From: Propionibacterium sp.
GTDB taxonomy: Bacteria; Actinomycetota; Actinomycetes; Propionibacteriales; Propionibacteriaceae
Length of the DNA: 24,262 bases
Assembly: GCA_012837465.1 (NCBI GenBank)
Contig: DURG01000140.1
Location: forward strand, 1-24,262
Direction: 5' to 3'
Under the pieces are notes generated by a model. The model saw only the letters and a program-made list of their open reading frames with translations, was not told where the DNA came from and did no database searches. The translations under genes were made by a program, and so were the position numbers. Positions within the stretch are counted from its first letter, which is position 1. Each line of letters starts with the position of its first letter. Positions 6,969 to 15,642 of the stretch are shown here, one piece after another.

Positions 6969-8368
6969 TTGCCCACGTCCAATCTCATGATGTCGTCCAG
7001 GGTCTCGCGGCGCAGCATCACGTCTGTGACGCCGTCCTTCGCGCTGACGACGGGAGGCTTCGGGATCTGATTGTAGTTATTGGCCATGCTGCGTGCGTAG
7101 GCGCCCGAGCCGGGCACGGCGATGAGGTCGCCCACCCGGACGTCGTTCGGGAGGAAGACGTCGCGGATGAGGATGTCGCCGCCCTCGCAGTGCTTGCCGA
7201 CGACGCGGCACAGCACGGGCTCCGCGTCGGAGGAGCGGTTGGCGATGCCGCCGGAGTACTCGGCGGCGTAGAGGGCCGGGCGGATGTTGTCGCTCATGCC
7301 GCCGTCGACGCTCACGTAGGTGCGCGAGCGGCCACCCTCCAGCTCGACGATCTTGACGGTGCCGACGCGGTAGACGGCGACCCCGGACGGGCCGCAGATG
7401 GCGCGGCCGGGCTCGATGCTGAGGTGGGGGCGTTTGAGGCCGAAGGCGCGGCACTCGTGGTCGAGCATCTCCTCGAACGCGGCGGCGATCGCGGAGGTCT
7501 CGAGGGGGTTGTCGGCGCCGACATAGGCGATGCCGAAGCCGCCGCCGAGATCCAGTTCCGGCAGTTCGACGCCGGTGGCCGTCTTGAACTGCGAGGCGAG
7601 CTTCATGGTGCGGCGGATGGCCACCTCGAAGCCGTGGGTCTCGAAGATCTGCGAGCCGATGTGCGAGTGGATGCCGCGCAACTCCAGGTGCCTGGAGTGG
7701 TGGCAGCGCACCATCGCGGTCAGCGCCATGCCGCCCATGATGCTCAGGCCGAACTTCTGGTCCTCGTGCGCAGTGGCGATGTACTCGTGCGTGTGCGCCT
7801 CGACGCCGGTGGTGACCCGAACCAGCACGTTGGCGGTGTGTCCGCCGGCCTCGCAGGCTGCCTCGAGCCGGGCGATCTCGTCGAAGGAGTCGACGATGAT
7901 GCGGCCCACCCCCTGCTCCAGGGCGTAGGCGATCTCGTCTTCCGACTTGTTGTTGCCGTGCAGGCCGAGCCGCTCTGCGGGCATGCCTCCGGCCAGCGCG
8001 ATGCGCATCTCACCCATGGTGGTGACGTCGAGGTTGAGGCCCTCCTCCGCGGCCCAGCGGGCGACGCGGCGGGTCAGCAACGCCTTGCCGGCGTAGTAGA
8101 TGGACCAGCCGGGGAAGGCGGTGAGGAAGTCCTGCGCGCGGGAGCGGAAGTCGGCCTCGTCGATCAGGTAGACGGGGGTGCCATGCTCCTCGACCGCATC
8201 CGGCAGCGGGACACCGGCTACGACGATGCGGCCCTGGCCGTCGCGGTGGGTGCCGCGCGGCCAGAGTTTGAGGTCGAGCTCGTTGAGGTCGTCAGGCACG
8301 GTGAGCCATTGGGGCCCGCCCTGCACGGCGTCCGCGTGGATCGAGCCGGCGATGTGCATGTGGGTCAT
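6965..8368 (-). CDS. lysA: Diaminopimelate decarboxylase
   Basis: A PLP enzyme of fold type III that decarboxylates meso-diaminopimelate to lysine. From the ATG at 8368 it has 467 aa. The PLP lysine is in SIYYAGKALLTRRVARW (about Lys95). Other markers are HSHIGSQIF, LDLGGGFGIAYVG for phosphate binding, SIEPGRAICG, and GKHCEGGDIL with the active-site Cys contributed across the dimer. The start is uncertain: TTG 8377, ATG 8368 and ATG 8359 are all in frame and none has a convincing ribosome site. The N-terminal extension (about 45 residues before the barrel) is long. lysA leads hom and thrB with overlapping ends. argS, often found before lysA in actinobacteria, is replaced here by a lipoprotein gene. 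Confidence 0.95.
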   Translation of the reverse strand: MTHMHIAGSIHADAVQGGPQWLTVPDDLNELDLKLWPRGTHRDGQGRIVVAGVPLPDAVEEHGTPVYLIDEADFRSRAQDFLTAFPGWSIYYAGKALLTRRVARWAAEEGLNLDVTTMGEMRIALAGGMPAERLGLHGNNKSEDEIAYALEQGVGRIIVDSFDEIARLEAACEAGGHTANVLVRVTTGVEAHTHEYIATAHEDQKFGLSIMGGMALTAMVRCHHSRHLELRGIHSHIGSQIFETHGFEVAIRRTMKLASQFKTATGVELPELDLGGGFGIAYVGADNPLETSAIAAAFEEMLDHECRAFGLKRPHLSIEPGRAICGPSGVAVYRVGTVKIVELEGGRSRTYVSVDGGMSDNIRPALYAAEYSGGIANRSSDAEPVLCRVVGKHCEGGDILIRDVFLPNDVRVGDLIAVPGSGAYARSMANNYNQIPKPPVVSAKDGVTDVMLRRETLDDIMRLDVGK

Positions 8369-8419
8369 GTGGCCCAAGTGTTCCAGAGGCCACCGTCGCT
8401 CAGCGAAACCCGTCCACCG

Positions 8420-8923
8420 TCAGCTGACGGCTGAGACGCTGACCTCCTTCACGCCGCGCAGCATGAGCTCGGTGGGGTCGCCGTCAAGGACCTCCCCGTC
8501 GACGGTGACGGTGACGCCGCCGCAGGCCGCGCCCAGGCATTCGTCGCTGAACTGCACGCCCCACAGTTCGAAGACGTGGCCGAGCGTGGAGTCGCGGTTC
8601 TCATCGCCCTCCAGCCAGACCTCCCCTCCGGGGTCGTGGGTGTGCACCGGTGCCTGGACGGCGCGGAGCCGGTCGATGCCGATGAACGCCGGGATCTCGA
8701 CGTCCTCGCCGTCGACCTGGACCTCAAGGTCGAGGATCCACGGATCCTCGTCCGCGCCGAGGTGGAGTTCGCGCAGGCCCGCTGCCTGGATGTAGGAGAT
8801 GGCATCGCGCGGCGCGTCCCAGGGCGGCGGGACATCACGTTGCACGGCCGGTGCCGGCTCAGGGCGCGACACACACCCCACGAGCAGCAGGACCGTGACC
8901 AGGACAACCAGCAACCTACGCAC
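8420..8923 (-). CDS. Putative lipoprotein, uncharacterised HTHD-containing family
   Basis: A 167-aa protein beginning MRRLLVVLVTVLLLVGCVSR from a GTG at 8923: a type II signal peptide with lipobox LLVGC, lipidated at about Cys17 and then followed by a Pro-rich linker. The mature part contains PVHTHDPGGEVWLEG and TLGHVFELWGVQFSDECLG, then a C-terminal beta-rich stretch (GGVTVTVDGE). I recognise this HTHD...LG..F..WG pattern from small secreted or membrane-anchored proteins of unknown function; I know no activity. The His/Asp cluster could bind a metal (inference). Two cysteines (DECLGAACGG) could form a disulfide outside the cell. It lies about 50 bases upstream of lysA on the same strand and may share its transcript. 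Confidence 0.8.
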   Translation of the reverse strand: MRRLLVVLVTVLLLVGCVSRPEPAPAVQRDVPPPWDAPRDAISYIQAAGLRELHLGADEDPWILDLEVQVDGEDVEIPAFIGIDRLRAVQAPVHTHDPGGEVWLEGDENRDSTLGHVFELWGVQFSDECLGAACGGVTVTVDGEVLDGDPTELMLRGVKEVSVSAVS

Positions 8924-8951
8924 GCGGCCACCATAGTGGCAGCCTGGGCGG

Positions 8952-8980
8952 TTTTGGCGCCGCGCCCGAGGTGCTACCCT
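8952..8980 (+). promoter_or_regulatory. Probable tRNA-Arg promoter
   Basis: TTTTGG (8952-8957) and TACCCT (8975-8980) are 17 bases apart, giving a start point near 8987, about 20 bases before the mature tRNA. The -10 fits the TAnnnT pattern; the -35 is a weak match. Confidence 0.45.
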
Positions 8981-9005
8981 TTCACGGTCGCCTGCTGGGC
9001 GGCAG

Positions 9006-9080
9006 GCCCCCGTAGCTCAGGGGATAGAGCACCGCCCTCCGGAGGCGGGAGCCGAGGTTCGAATCCTCGCGGGGGCGCCA
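9006..9080 (+). tRNA. tRNA-Arg (anticodon CCG)
   Basis: The acceptor stem GCCCCCG (9006-9012) pairs with CGGGGGC (9070-9076). The D arm carries GCTCAGGGGATAGAGC. The anticodon stem CCGCC/GGCGG encloses the loop CTCCGGA, giving anticodon CCG, which reads CGG. The T arm is CGAGG-TTCGAAT-CCTCG. The discriminator is G9077 and CCA is encoded at 9078-9080. Everything pairs, so it should be functional. The next gene starts only 20 bases after the CCA. Confidence 0.97.
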
Positions 9081-9100
9081 ACCGTTCGAGGGAGGCACCG

Positions 9101-10360
9101 ATGTCCGGCACCCGGCAGGGCCTCACCAACCGGGACGTGCTCGTCCCGCTCGCCCTCACCGTCGCCTTCCTCACCACGCGCATCCTGATCTTCGCCTCGC
9201 TGCGGATCGAGGAGGTCGCCTTCGTGGCCAACGACGTGGGCTACTACGCCTTCCACCTGAACAAGCTCTCGCTCGGCGAGCGCGACATCATGCTCGAGTA
9301 CCCGGTGCCGGCCGTGTGGATCCTGCAGGCCATCTTCTGGCTGGGCGGCGGGCAGGACACCTGGCTGCCGGTCTACGTGGCGTTCTTCCTCGCCATCGAT
9401 GCAGTAGTGGCGATCCTCCTCTACCAACGCCACAACGCGTTGGGCGCCCTGTTCTGGATCCTGTTCACCGGGCTGCAGGGCGCCATCCTGCTGCACCGCT
9501 TCGACCTTCTGCCGGCCGCGTTGGTCGCGGTGGCCTGCCTGTACGCCCTGCGGCTGCCCAAGGTGGCCGGCGGCGCGATCGGACTCGGCGCGGCCATCAA
9601 GCTGTGGCCCGCCCTGCTGATCGGGCCCCTCCTCGCGCCCAACCCGCTGCGCGACCGGGGGGCGAGAAGCCGCCTGATCGGCTTCTCGGTGGTGGGCTTC
9701 GGGCTGGCCGCTGCGTCGTTGCTCACCAGCGGCTGGACCCGCTCCGCCTCCCCCATCGGATGGCAGTCGGACAGGGGGCTCCAGATCGAATCGGTGCCGG
9801 CCACCCCACTGATGATGCTGCGCACCTTCACCCACAGCGAGCAGTGGCGCATCGAACTGACGCCGTTCAACGCGCTGGAGATCGTTTCGGGCCCGGGCAT
9901 CGGCGCGCTCCTGAGCGTGTCCACCTTCCTCACGATCGCCTCCATGGCACTGGCGATCTACCTCGCCCACCGCCTCATCCGCAATCTGGGCGACGGTGAC
10001 CCTCGCCTGCACGAGGCCATGCTCCTGGCGGTGCTCACCATCATCCTGTGCACCGTGGTGGCCAACAAGACGCTCTCACCGCAGTACGTCGTCTGGCTGG
10101 GTGGCCCCGTCGCCGCGCTCCTGGTGGTGGGCCGCAGCCAATGGCTGCGCCGCCACGCCCTGGTGCTTGCCACGGCCCTCTTGGTGGTGGGTGGCCTGAC
10201 GCAGCTCACGTACCCCTGGATGGCTTACGGGATCATGGCGATGCCGCAGGGCTCCGGGCCGGAAACGGCCGTGCTGGTGCTGCGCAACCTGGCGCTGGTG
10301 TGCCTCGCCGGGTACGCCCTCTGGCTCACCCTGAGGGCGAGCCGGGCCACGACCATGTGA
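9101..10360 (+). CDS. GT87-type polytopic membrane glycosyltransferase (DUF2029-like)
   Basis: A 419-aa membrane protein with about ten or more hydrophobic helices. The ATG at 9101 is preceded by GGGAGG. The early luminal loop carries acidic residues (FVANDVGYYAFHLNKLSLGERD and then MLEYPVPAVWIL), the usual place of the catalytic acid in GT-C enzymes. GAILLHRFDLLPAALVAVA, GAAIKLWPALL and NKTLSPQYVVWLGG are typical of GT87 proteins, which transfer mannose from polyprenyl-phosphate-mannose to lipoglycans in Corynebacteriales. The exact acceptor in this organism is unknown. The gene follows the tRNA by 20 bases and may be transcribed with it. Confidence 0.75.
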   Translation: MSGTRQGLTNRDVLVPLALTVAFLTTRILIFASLRIEEVAFVANDVGYYAFHLNKLSLGERDIMLEYPVPAVWILQAIFWLGGGQDTWLPVYVAFFLAIDAVVAILLYQRHNALGALFWILFTGLQGAILLHRFDLLPAALVAVACLYALRLPKVAGGAIGLGAAIKLWPALLIGPLLAPNPLRDRGARSRLIGFSVVGFGLAAASLLTSGWTRSASPIGWQSDRGLQIESVPATPLMMLRTFTHSEQWRIELTPFNALEIVSGPGIGALLSVSTFLTIASMALAIYLAHRLIRNLGDGDPRLHEAMLLAVLTIILCTVVANKTLSPQYVVWLGGPVAALLVVGRSQWLRRHALVLATALLVVGGLTQLTYPWMAYGIMAMPQGSGPETAVLVLRNLALVCLAGYALWLTLRASRATTM

Positions 10361-10408
10361 GAGCGGTGAAGATGAGCGCCCATTATTGGGTAAGCTTCGC
10401 CTGTAGCA

Positions 10409-10426
10409 GCCGCAGACGTCTGCGGC
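10409..10426. promoter_or_regulatory. 18-bp perfect palindrome upstream of kgd
   Basis: GCCGCAGACGTCTGCGGC is identical to its reverse complement. It lies about 43 bases before the kgd ATG, and just after a possible -10 (TAAGCT, 10391-10396) with a weak -35 (TGAAGA) 18 bases further up. As DNA it suits a dimeric regulator; as RNA it could form only a stem without a normal loop, so an operator is more likely. Function is inferred. Confidence 0.55.
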
Positions 10427-10468
10427 CTCCGTATCAAACAGAGGGGAAAGTGGCTGTTGCCACGGAAC

Positions 10469-13400
10469 ATGTCAGCATCTGACTCCAATGACCTTTTCGG
10501 TGCCAACTCCTGGCTCATCGACGAGATGCGGGAGGCGTACGACGCAGACCCGCAGTCAGTAGACGCCACCTGGCGCGAGTTCTTCGCAGCCGAGGGCTCT
10601 CCGCCGAAGACCACCGATTCGGCCGCTCCCCCGTCGGCCAAGTCCCCCGCAAAGCCGCAGGCCCAGCCACAGACGGAGACCAAGCCCGCTCCCAAGTCGG
10701 AATCCAAGCCTGAGCCGAAGGCCGAGACCAAGTCCGAGCGCCCGAAGTCGCCCGAGGCCAAGCAGCGCGACGCTGCGACCAATGCGCCCGCGAAGGCCCC
10801 GGTCAAGGACACTGCGCCGGCCAAGGCCGACACCAAGCCCGCCGTCGAGAAGGTGACCAAGGGCCGCAACGCCCCGCACAACCCCGGCACCGGCACCAGC
10901 CTCAGCGCCAACACGCCCAACCCCAACGTGCGTCCTGAGCCCTCCACCGAAGAGCCGAAGTACACCGTGCTGCGTGGCGCGCCCATGCGCACCGCCAAGA
11001 ACATGGACACCTCGCTGTCCGTGCCCACGGCCACCTCGGTGCGCTCGGTGCCGATGAAGCTGGTGATCGACCAGCGCACGTCCATCAACAACTTCCTGCG
11101 CCAGTCCAAGGGCGGCAAGGTCTCCTTCACCCACCTCATCGGCTACGCCATGGTGAAGGCCCTCAAGGCCATGCCCGAGATGAACAACGCGTACGACGTC
11201 GTCGACGGCAAGCCCAACCTCATCGAGAACCCCTCGATCAACCTGGGCATCGCCATCGACATCAAGAAGGGCGACACCCGCCAACTCCTCGTGCCCAACA
11301 TCAAGGGCTGCGAGAACTTCAACTTCTTCCAGTTCTGGTCCGCCTACGAGCAGGTCGTCGCCAAGACCCGCGCCGGTGACCTCCAGGTCTCCGACTTCGT
11401 CGGCACCACCGCGTCGCTGACCAACCCCGGCGGCATCGGCACCAACCACTCCGTGCCGCGCCTGATGACCGGTCAGGGCATGATCCTGGGCGTCGGCAAC
11501 ATCGACTACCCGGCTGAGTTCCAGGGCATGAGCGATTCGAGGATGACCGAGCTGGCCGTCTCGAAGATCACGACGCTCACCTCGACGTACGACCACCGCG
11601 TCATCCAGGGCGCCACCTCCGGTGAGTTCCTGAAGAAGATGCACGGGCTGCTGCTCGGCGAGGACAACTTCTACGACGAGATCTTCGAGGCGCTGCGCAT
11701 CCCCTACGAGCCGCTGCGCTGGGCCCCGGACATCTCCGCCCACCGCGACTCCCAGGTGTCGAAGACCGCGCGCGTGCTCGAGCTCATCAACGCCTACCGC
11801 GCGTTCGGCCACCTGACGGCGGACACGGATCCGTTGGAGTACCGCCAGCGCTCGCACGAGGACCTGCGGCTGGAGACCCACGGCCTGTCCATCTGGGACC
11901 TCGACCGTGAGTTCGCCGTCGGCACCTTCGGAGGAAGCGAGCGCACCTACACCACGCTGCGCGAGATCCTCGGCACGCTGCAGGACTCGTACTGCCGCAC
12001 GGTCGCCCTCGAGTACATGCACATCGCGGACCCGCGCCAGCGGCACTGGTTCCAGCAGCGCATGGAGAAGGCCCACCAGCCCCTCACGCACGAAGAGCAC
12101 ATGCACGCGCTCGACAAGCTGAACGAGGCGGAGATCTTCGAGACCTTCCTGCAGACGAAGTTCGTCGGCCAGAAGCGCTTCTCACTGGAGGGGGGCGAGT
12201 CCCTCATCGTGCTGCTCGACGAGATCGCGCAGCAGGCCGCCAACGACTCGGTCGACGAGGTCTGCATCGGCATGCCGCACCGCGGCCGCCTCAACGTGCT
12301 GGCCAACATCGTCGGCAAGAGCTACGGCCAGATCTTCCGCGAGTTCGACGGCCAGGTGGATCGTTCCGGCACCGGCGACGTGAAGTACCACCTCGGCGCG
12401 GAGGGCACGTTCGTCGCCTCCAACGGCGCGACCGTCAAGACCTCGGTGGCTGCCAATCCGTCGCACCTCGAGACCGTCAACCCGGTGCTCCAGGGCATTG
12501 CGCGGGCCAAGCAGGACATGCTGGGCGCCAGCGACTACCCCGTGCTGCCGCTGACGCTGCACGGCGACGCCTCGTTCGCGGGGCAGGGTGTGGTCTTCGA
12601 GACCATGCAGATGTCGCAGCTGCGCGGCTACAAGACCGGCGGCACGATCCATGTCGTGGTCAACAACCAGGTCGGCTTCACCACCGCCCCCACCGAGTCG
12701 CGCTCGTCGACCTACTCGACGGACGTGGCCAAGGCCATCTCGGCGCCGGTGCTCCACGTCAACGGCGATGACCCGGATTCGTGCATCCGCGCGGCCCGCA
12801 TCGCGTTCGAGTACCGCCAGACGTTCCACAAGGACGTCGTCATCGACCTCGTGTGCTACCGCCGCCGCGGCCACAACGAGGGCGACGACCCGAGCTTCAC
12901 GCAGCCCAACATGTACGACCTCATCGAGCAGAAGCGCTCGACGCGTCGCCTCTACACCGAATCCCTGATCGGCCGTGGCGACATCTCGGTGGCAGACGCC
13001 GAGGACGTCATGAACCGGTTCCGCGCCCGTCTCGAGAGCGTCTTCAAGGAGGTGCGCGAGTCCAAGGGCGAGACCGATGATGAGTACCGCAAGGTGCCGT
13101 ACTACCCCACCAAGCCCGAAGAGCGCCTCACCGAGATCACGCAGGACATGCTCAAGGCGATCGCCAACGTGCACACCCAGTTCCCCGAGGGGTTCGCGGT
13201 GCACCCCAAGGTCCAGCCGCAGCTTGAGCGCCGCGCCGAGGCCATCATCAACGGCCCGATCGACTGGGCCACGGCCGAGATCATCGCGTTCGGCTCGCTC
13301 CTGATGGAGGGTCGCCCCGTGCGCCTCGCCGGCCAGGACTCGCGTCGTGGCACGTTCTCGCAGCGCTTCGCGGCGATCGTGGACCGGGTCACCAACGAGG

Positions 13401-14302
13401 CGTGGGTGCCCCTGAAACACCTCACCGAGGACCAGGCCACCTTCGAGGTGTGGGATTCGCTGCTCAGCGAGTACGCGGCCCTCGGCTTCGAGTACGGCTA
13501 CTCCGTGGCCCGTCCAGACGCCCTGGTGCTGTGGGAGGCCCAGTTCGGCGACTTCGTCAACGGGGCGCAGATCATCTCGGATGAGTTCGTCGCCGCCGGC
13601 GACGCCAAGTGGGGCCAGAAGTCGGGCGTGTGCCTGCTGCTCCCCCACGGCTACGAAGGCCAGGGCCCGGACCACTCCTCGGCACGCATCGAGCGCTGGC
13701 TCCAACTGTGCGCCGAGGGCGCCCTCGCGGTGTGCCAGCCGTCGACCCCGGCGAACCACTTCCACCTGCTGCGCCAGCACGCCTACGTGAACTGGCACCG
13801 CCCGGTGATCATCGCCACCCCGAAGTCGATGCTGCGCAACAAGCTGGCCACCTCGACGCCGGAGGAGTTCACCTCCGGCAAGTGGAACCCGGCCCTCGAC
13901 GACCCCACCATCGAGGATCCCTCGAAGGTGGAGCGCATCATCCTGTGCTCCGGCAAGGTCCGCTGGGACCTGGTGAACCGTCGCCAGAAGAACGGCCACG
14001 ACGGCAAGATCGCGATCATCTCGCTGGAGCGGCTCTACCCGCTGCCCACCGAGGAGCTGGTCGAGATCCTGCGCAGGTACGCGCACGTCACGGACGTCCG
14101 CTTCGTCCAGGACGAGCCGGAGAACCAGGGTGCTTGGCCGTTCATGGCCCAACACCTGCCGGGCGCGGTCAAGGAACTGTTCCCCGAGTTCGAGCTGGAC
14201 ATGAAGCCGATCACCCGCCCGTGGTCGTCCGCACCGTCCGTCGGCTCCTTCATGGTCCACAAGGACCAGGAGGACGCCCTGCTGAGCGCAGCGCTCGACT
14301 GA
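10469..14302 (+). CDS. kgd: Multifunctional 2-oxoglutarate metabolism enzyme Kgd (E1 fused to E2-like domain)
   Basis: A 1277-aa actinobacterial 2-oxoglutarate dehydrogenase/decarboxylase. The N-terminal helix (DLFGANSWLIDEMREAYDAD) is followed by a Lys/Ala/Pro/Glu-rich linker (about 45-160). The E2-like succinyltransferase domain (about 165-410) has the catalytic motif TYDHRVIQG. The ThDP-dependent E1 part (about 425 to the end) has GMPHRGRLNVLANIVGKSYG, YHLGAEGTF, HVNGDDPDS and RRRGHNEGDDPSFTQP. There is no lipoyl domain; family members rely on lipoyl groups of the pyruvate dehydrogenase E2. They form succinyl-CoA or succinic semialdehyde and are known to be inhibited by GarA and activated by acetyl-CoA. 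ATG 10469 aligns best with relatives; TTG 10457 is possible and has GAGGGGA ten bases before it. A palindrome lies in the leader. Confidence 0.95.
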   Translation: MSASDSNDLFGANSWLIDEMREAYDADPQSVDATWREFFAAEGSPPKTTDSAAPPSAKSPAKPQAQPQTETKPAPKSESKPEPKAETKSERPKSPEAKQRDAATNAPAKAPVKDTAPAKADTKPAVEKVTKGRNAPHNPGTGTSLSANTPNPNVRPEPSTEEPKYTVLRGAPMRTAKNMDTSLSVPTATSVRSVPMKLVIDQRTSINNFLRQSKGGKVSFTHLIGYAMVKALKAMPEMNNAYDVVDGKPNLIENPSINLGIAIDIKKGDTRQLLVPNIKGCENFNFFQFWSAYEQVVAKTRAGDLQVSDFVGTTASLTNPGGIGTNHSVPRLMTGQGMILGVGNIDYPAEFQGMSDSRMTELAVSKITTLTSTYDHRVIQGATSGEFLKKMHGLLLGEDNFYDEIFEALRIPYEPLRWAPDISAHRDSQVSKTARVLELINAYRAFGHLTADTDPLEYRQRSHEDLRLETHGLSIWDLDREFAVGTFGGSERTYTTLREILGTLQDSYCRTVALEYMHIADPRQRHWFQQRMEKAHQPLTHEEHMHALDKLNEAEIFETFLQTKFVGQKRFSLEGGESLIVLLDEIAQQAANDSVDEVCIGMPHRGRLNVLANIVGKSYGQIFREFDGQVDRSGTGDVKYHLGAEGTFVASNGATVKTSVAANPSHLETVNPVLQGIARAKQDMLGASDYPVLPLTLHGDASFAGQGVVFETMQMSQLRGYKTGGTIHVVVNNQVGFTTAPTESRSSTYSTDVAKAISAPVLHVNGDDPDSCIRAARIAFEYRQTFHKDVVIDLVCYRRRGHNEGDDPSFTQPNMYDLIEQKRSTRRLYTESLIGRGDISVADAEDVMNRFRARLESVFKEVRESKGETDDEYRKVPYYPTKPEERLTEITQDMLKAIANVHTQFPEGFAVHPKVQPQLERRAEAIINGPIDWATAEIIAFGSLLMEGRPVRLAGQDSRRGTFSQRFAAIVDRVTNEAWVPLKHLTEDQATFEVWDSLLSEYAALGFEYGYSVARPDALVLWEAQFGDFVNGAQIISDEFVAAGDAKWGQKSGVCLLLPHGYEGQGPDHSSARIERWLQLCAEGALAVCQPSTPANHFHLLRQHAYVNWHRPVIIATPKSMLRNKLATSTPEEFTSGKWNPALDDPTIEDPSKVERIILCSGKVRWDLVNRRQKNGHDGKIAIISLERLYPLPTEELVEILRRYAHVTDVRFVQDEPENQGAWPFMAQHLPGAVKELFPEFELDMKPITRPWSSAPSVGSFMVHKDQEDALLSAALD

Positions 14303-14320
14303 GCCCCTAAGCTTGCGGCC

Positions 14321-14500
14321 ATGTACTTCACTGACCGCGGGCTGGAAGAGCTGGTTGATCGGCGAGGCCACGAGGAGATCTCCTTCGAGTGGCTCGCCGA
14401 TCAACTGCGCACCTTCGTGGACCTGAATCCGGAATTCGAGACCCCTGTGGAGCGCCTCGCCTCGTGGCTGGCGCGTCTCGACGACGAGGAGGACGACTGA
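14321..14500 (+). CDS. DUF6104 family small protein
   Basis: A 59-aa acidic protein beginning MYFTDRGLEELVDRRGHEEI and ending RLDDEEDD. I recognise the actinobacterial DUF6104 pattern: MYFTDRG, then FEWLADQLRTFVDLNPEFE and PVERLASWLARLDD. Function is unknown. It starts 18 bases after the kgd stop, and its own TGA overlaps the galK ATG (TGATG). The conserved core is probably two or three amphipathic helices. Close placement after kgd suggests joint expression, but no role in 2-oxoglutarate metabolism is shown. Initiation is probably weak because no clear ribosome site precedes the ATG. Confidence 0.85.
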   Translation: MYFTDRGLEELVDRRGHEEISFEWLADQLRTFVDLNPEFETPVERLASWLARLDDEEDD

Positions 14501-15642
14501 TGCTCGACCTGGACGCGCTCAAGGCCCGCTACCGCGAGCTGGCCGGGGAGGAACCTGAGGGCCTGTGGTTCGCCCCGGGCCGGGTCAACCTCATCGGTGA
14601 ACACACCGACTACAACGACGGCTTTGTCCTACCGTTCGCCCTCGACAAGATGGCCGTCATCGCCGGCGGCCGCCGCGACGACGACCAACTGGTGTTCATC
14701 TCGCTCGAACTGGGCGACGAGATCTGGACCCCGGTCTCGGAGCTGGAACCGGGCACGCAGGGCTGGCACTCCTACCTCGCCGGTGTCGTCTGGGCGCTGC
14801 GCGAGGCCGGCCACGACGTGGGCGGCGCCAACCTCGTGATGACCTCCGACGTGCCGTTGGGTGCGGGCCTGTCCAGTTCCGCGGCCATCGAGTGCGCCAC
14901 CGTCGCCACGCTCGCGGACCTGTACGGCCTCGACATCGACCCGATGGAGCGCGCGAAGATCGCCCGCGTCGCCGAGAACGCCTACGTCGGTGCCCCCACC
15001 GGGTTGCTCGACCAGGCGGCGAGCACGCTGTGCCAGGCGGACCACGGCCTGTTCCTCGACTGCCGGACGCTGGAAACCGAACACGTGCCCCTGCCCATGG
15101 CGGAGCAGGGCTACGAGATGCTGGTGCTCGACACCAAGACCCCCCACAGCCACGTCGACGGCGAGTACGGCACCAGGCGAGCCACCTGTGAGGCGGCGGC
15201 CGAGAAGCTCGGCGTGCCCGCACTGCGGGACGTGACCGACCTCGACGCGGCGCTGTCCCAGCTCGACGACGAGACCATGGTCAAGCGCGTGCGCCACGTC
15301 GTCACGGAGAACGAGCGCGTGCTCAAGGCCTTCGACCTGGCCCGCACCGCGGACCTCTCCGAGCTCGCTCCCCTGTTGGACGCCTCGCACGCCTCGATGC
15401 GCGACGACTACGAGATCACCGTGCCGACGGTGGATCTCGCGGTCGACACCGCGAAGGCTTCGGGAGCCCTCGGCGCCCGGATGACCGGCGGCGGCTTCGG
15501 CGGCTGCATCATCGCGCTGACGAGGGCCGGCGAGGCGGAGCGCATCGGGCAGGACATCGCCGACGCGTTCGACGAGGCGGGCTTCGGCGAGCCGGTGTGG
15601 TTCACCGTGACCCCGGCGCCGGGGGCCGGGCGGCTCGCTTAG
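14500..15642 (+). CDS. galK: Galactokinase
   Basis: A 380-aa GHMP kinase of the Leloir pathway that converts galactose and ATP to galactose-1-phosphate. The galactokinase signature GRVNLIGEHTDYNDGFVLPF is at about 27-46. The phosphate loop PLGAGLSSSAAIE spans about 119-131. The catalytic Asp is in APTGLLDQAAS (about residue 171), and the third motif is GARMTGGGFGGC (about 330-341). The ATG overlaps the previous stop (TGATG), with GAGGAGG just upstream, so translation is coupled to the DUF6104 gene. galT and galE are not nearby. The last four bases overlap the convergent membrane protein gene. Confidence 0.95.
   Translation: MLDLDALKARYRELAGEEPEGLWFAPGRVNLIGEHTDYNDGFVLPFALDKMAVIAGGRRDDDQLVFISLELGDEIWTPVSELEPGTQGWHSYLAGVVWALREAGHDVGGANLVMTSDVPLGAGLSSSAAIECATVATLADLYGLDIDPMERAKIARVAENAYVGAPTGLLDQAASTLCQADHGLFLDCRTLETEHVPLPMAEQGYEMLVLDTKTPHSHVDGEYGTRRATCEAAAEKLGVPALRDVTDLDAALSQLDDETMVKRVRHVVTENERVLKAFDLARTADLSELAPLLDASHASMRDDYEITVPTVDLAVDTAKASGALGARMTGGGFGGCIIALTRAGEAERIGQDIADAFDEAGFGEPVWFTVTPAPGAGRLA

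Noticed and set aside
12182..14404. A 740-codon minus-strand open frame across kgd.
   Set aside because: It is the shadow of third-position GC bias in kgd; the composition (Val/Gly/Asp/Arg/His) is typical of antisense frames and no domain is visible. The same holds for 10556-12106 minus, 7190-8434 plus, 5001-7070 plus and 21700-23097 plus.
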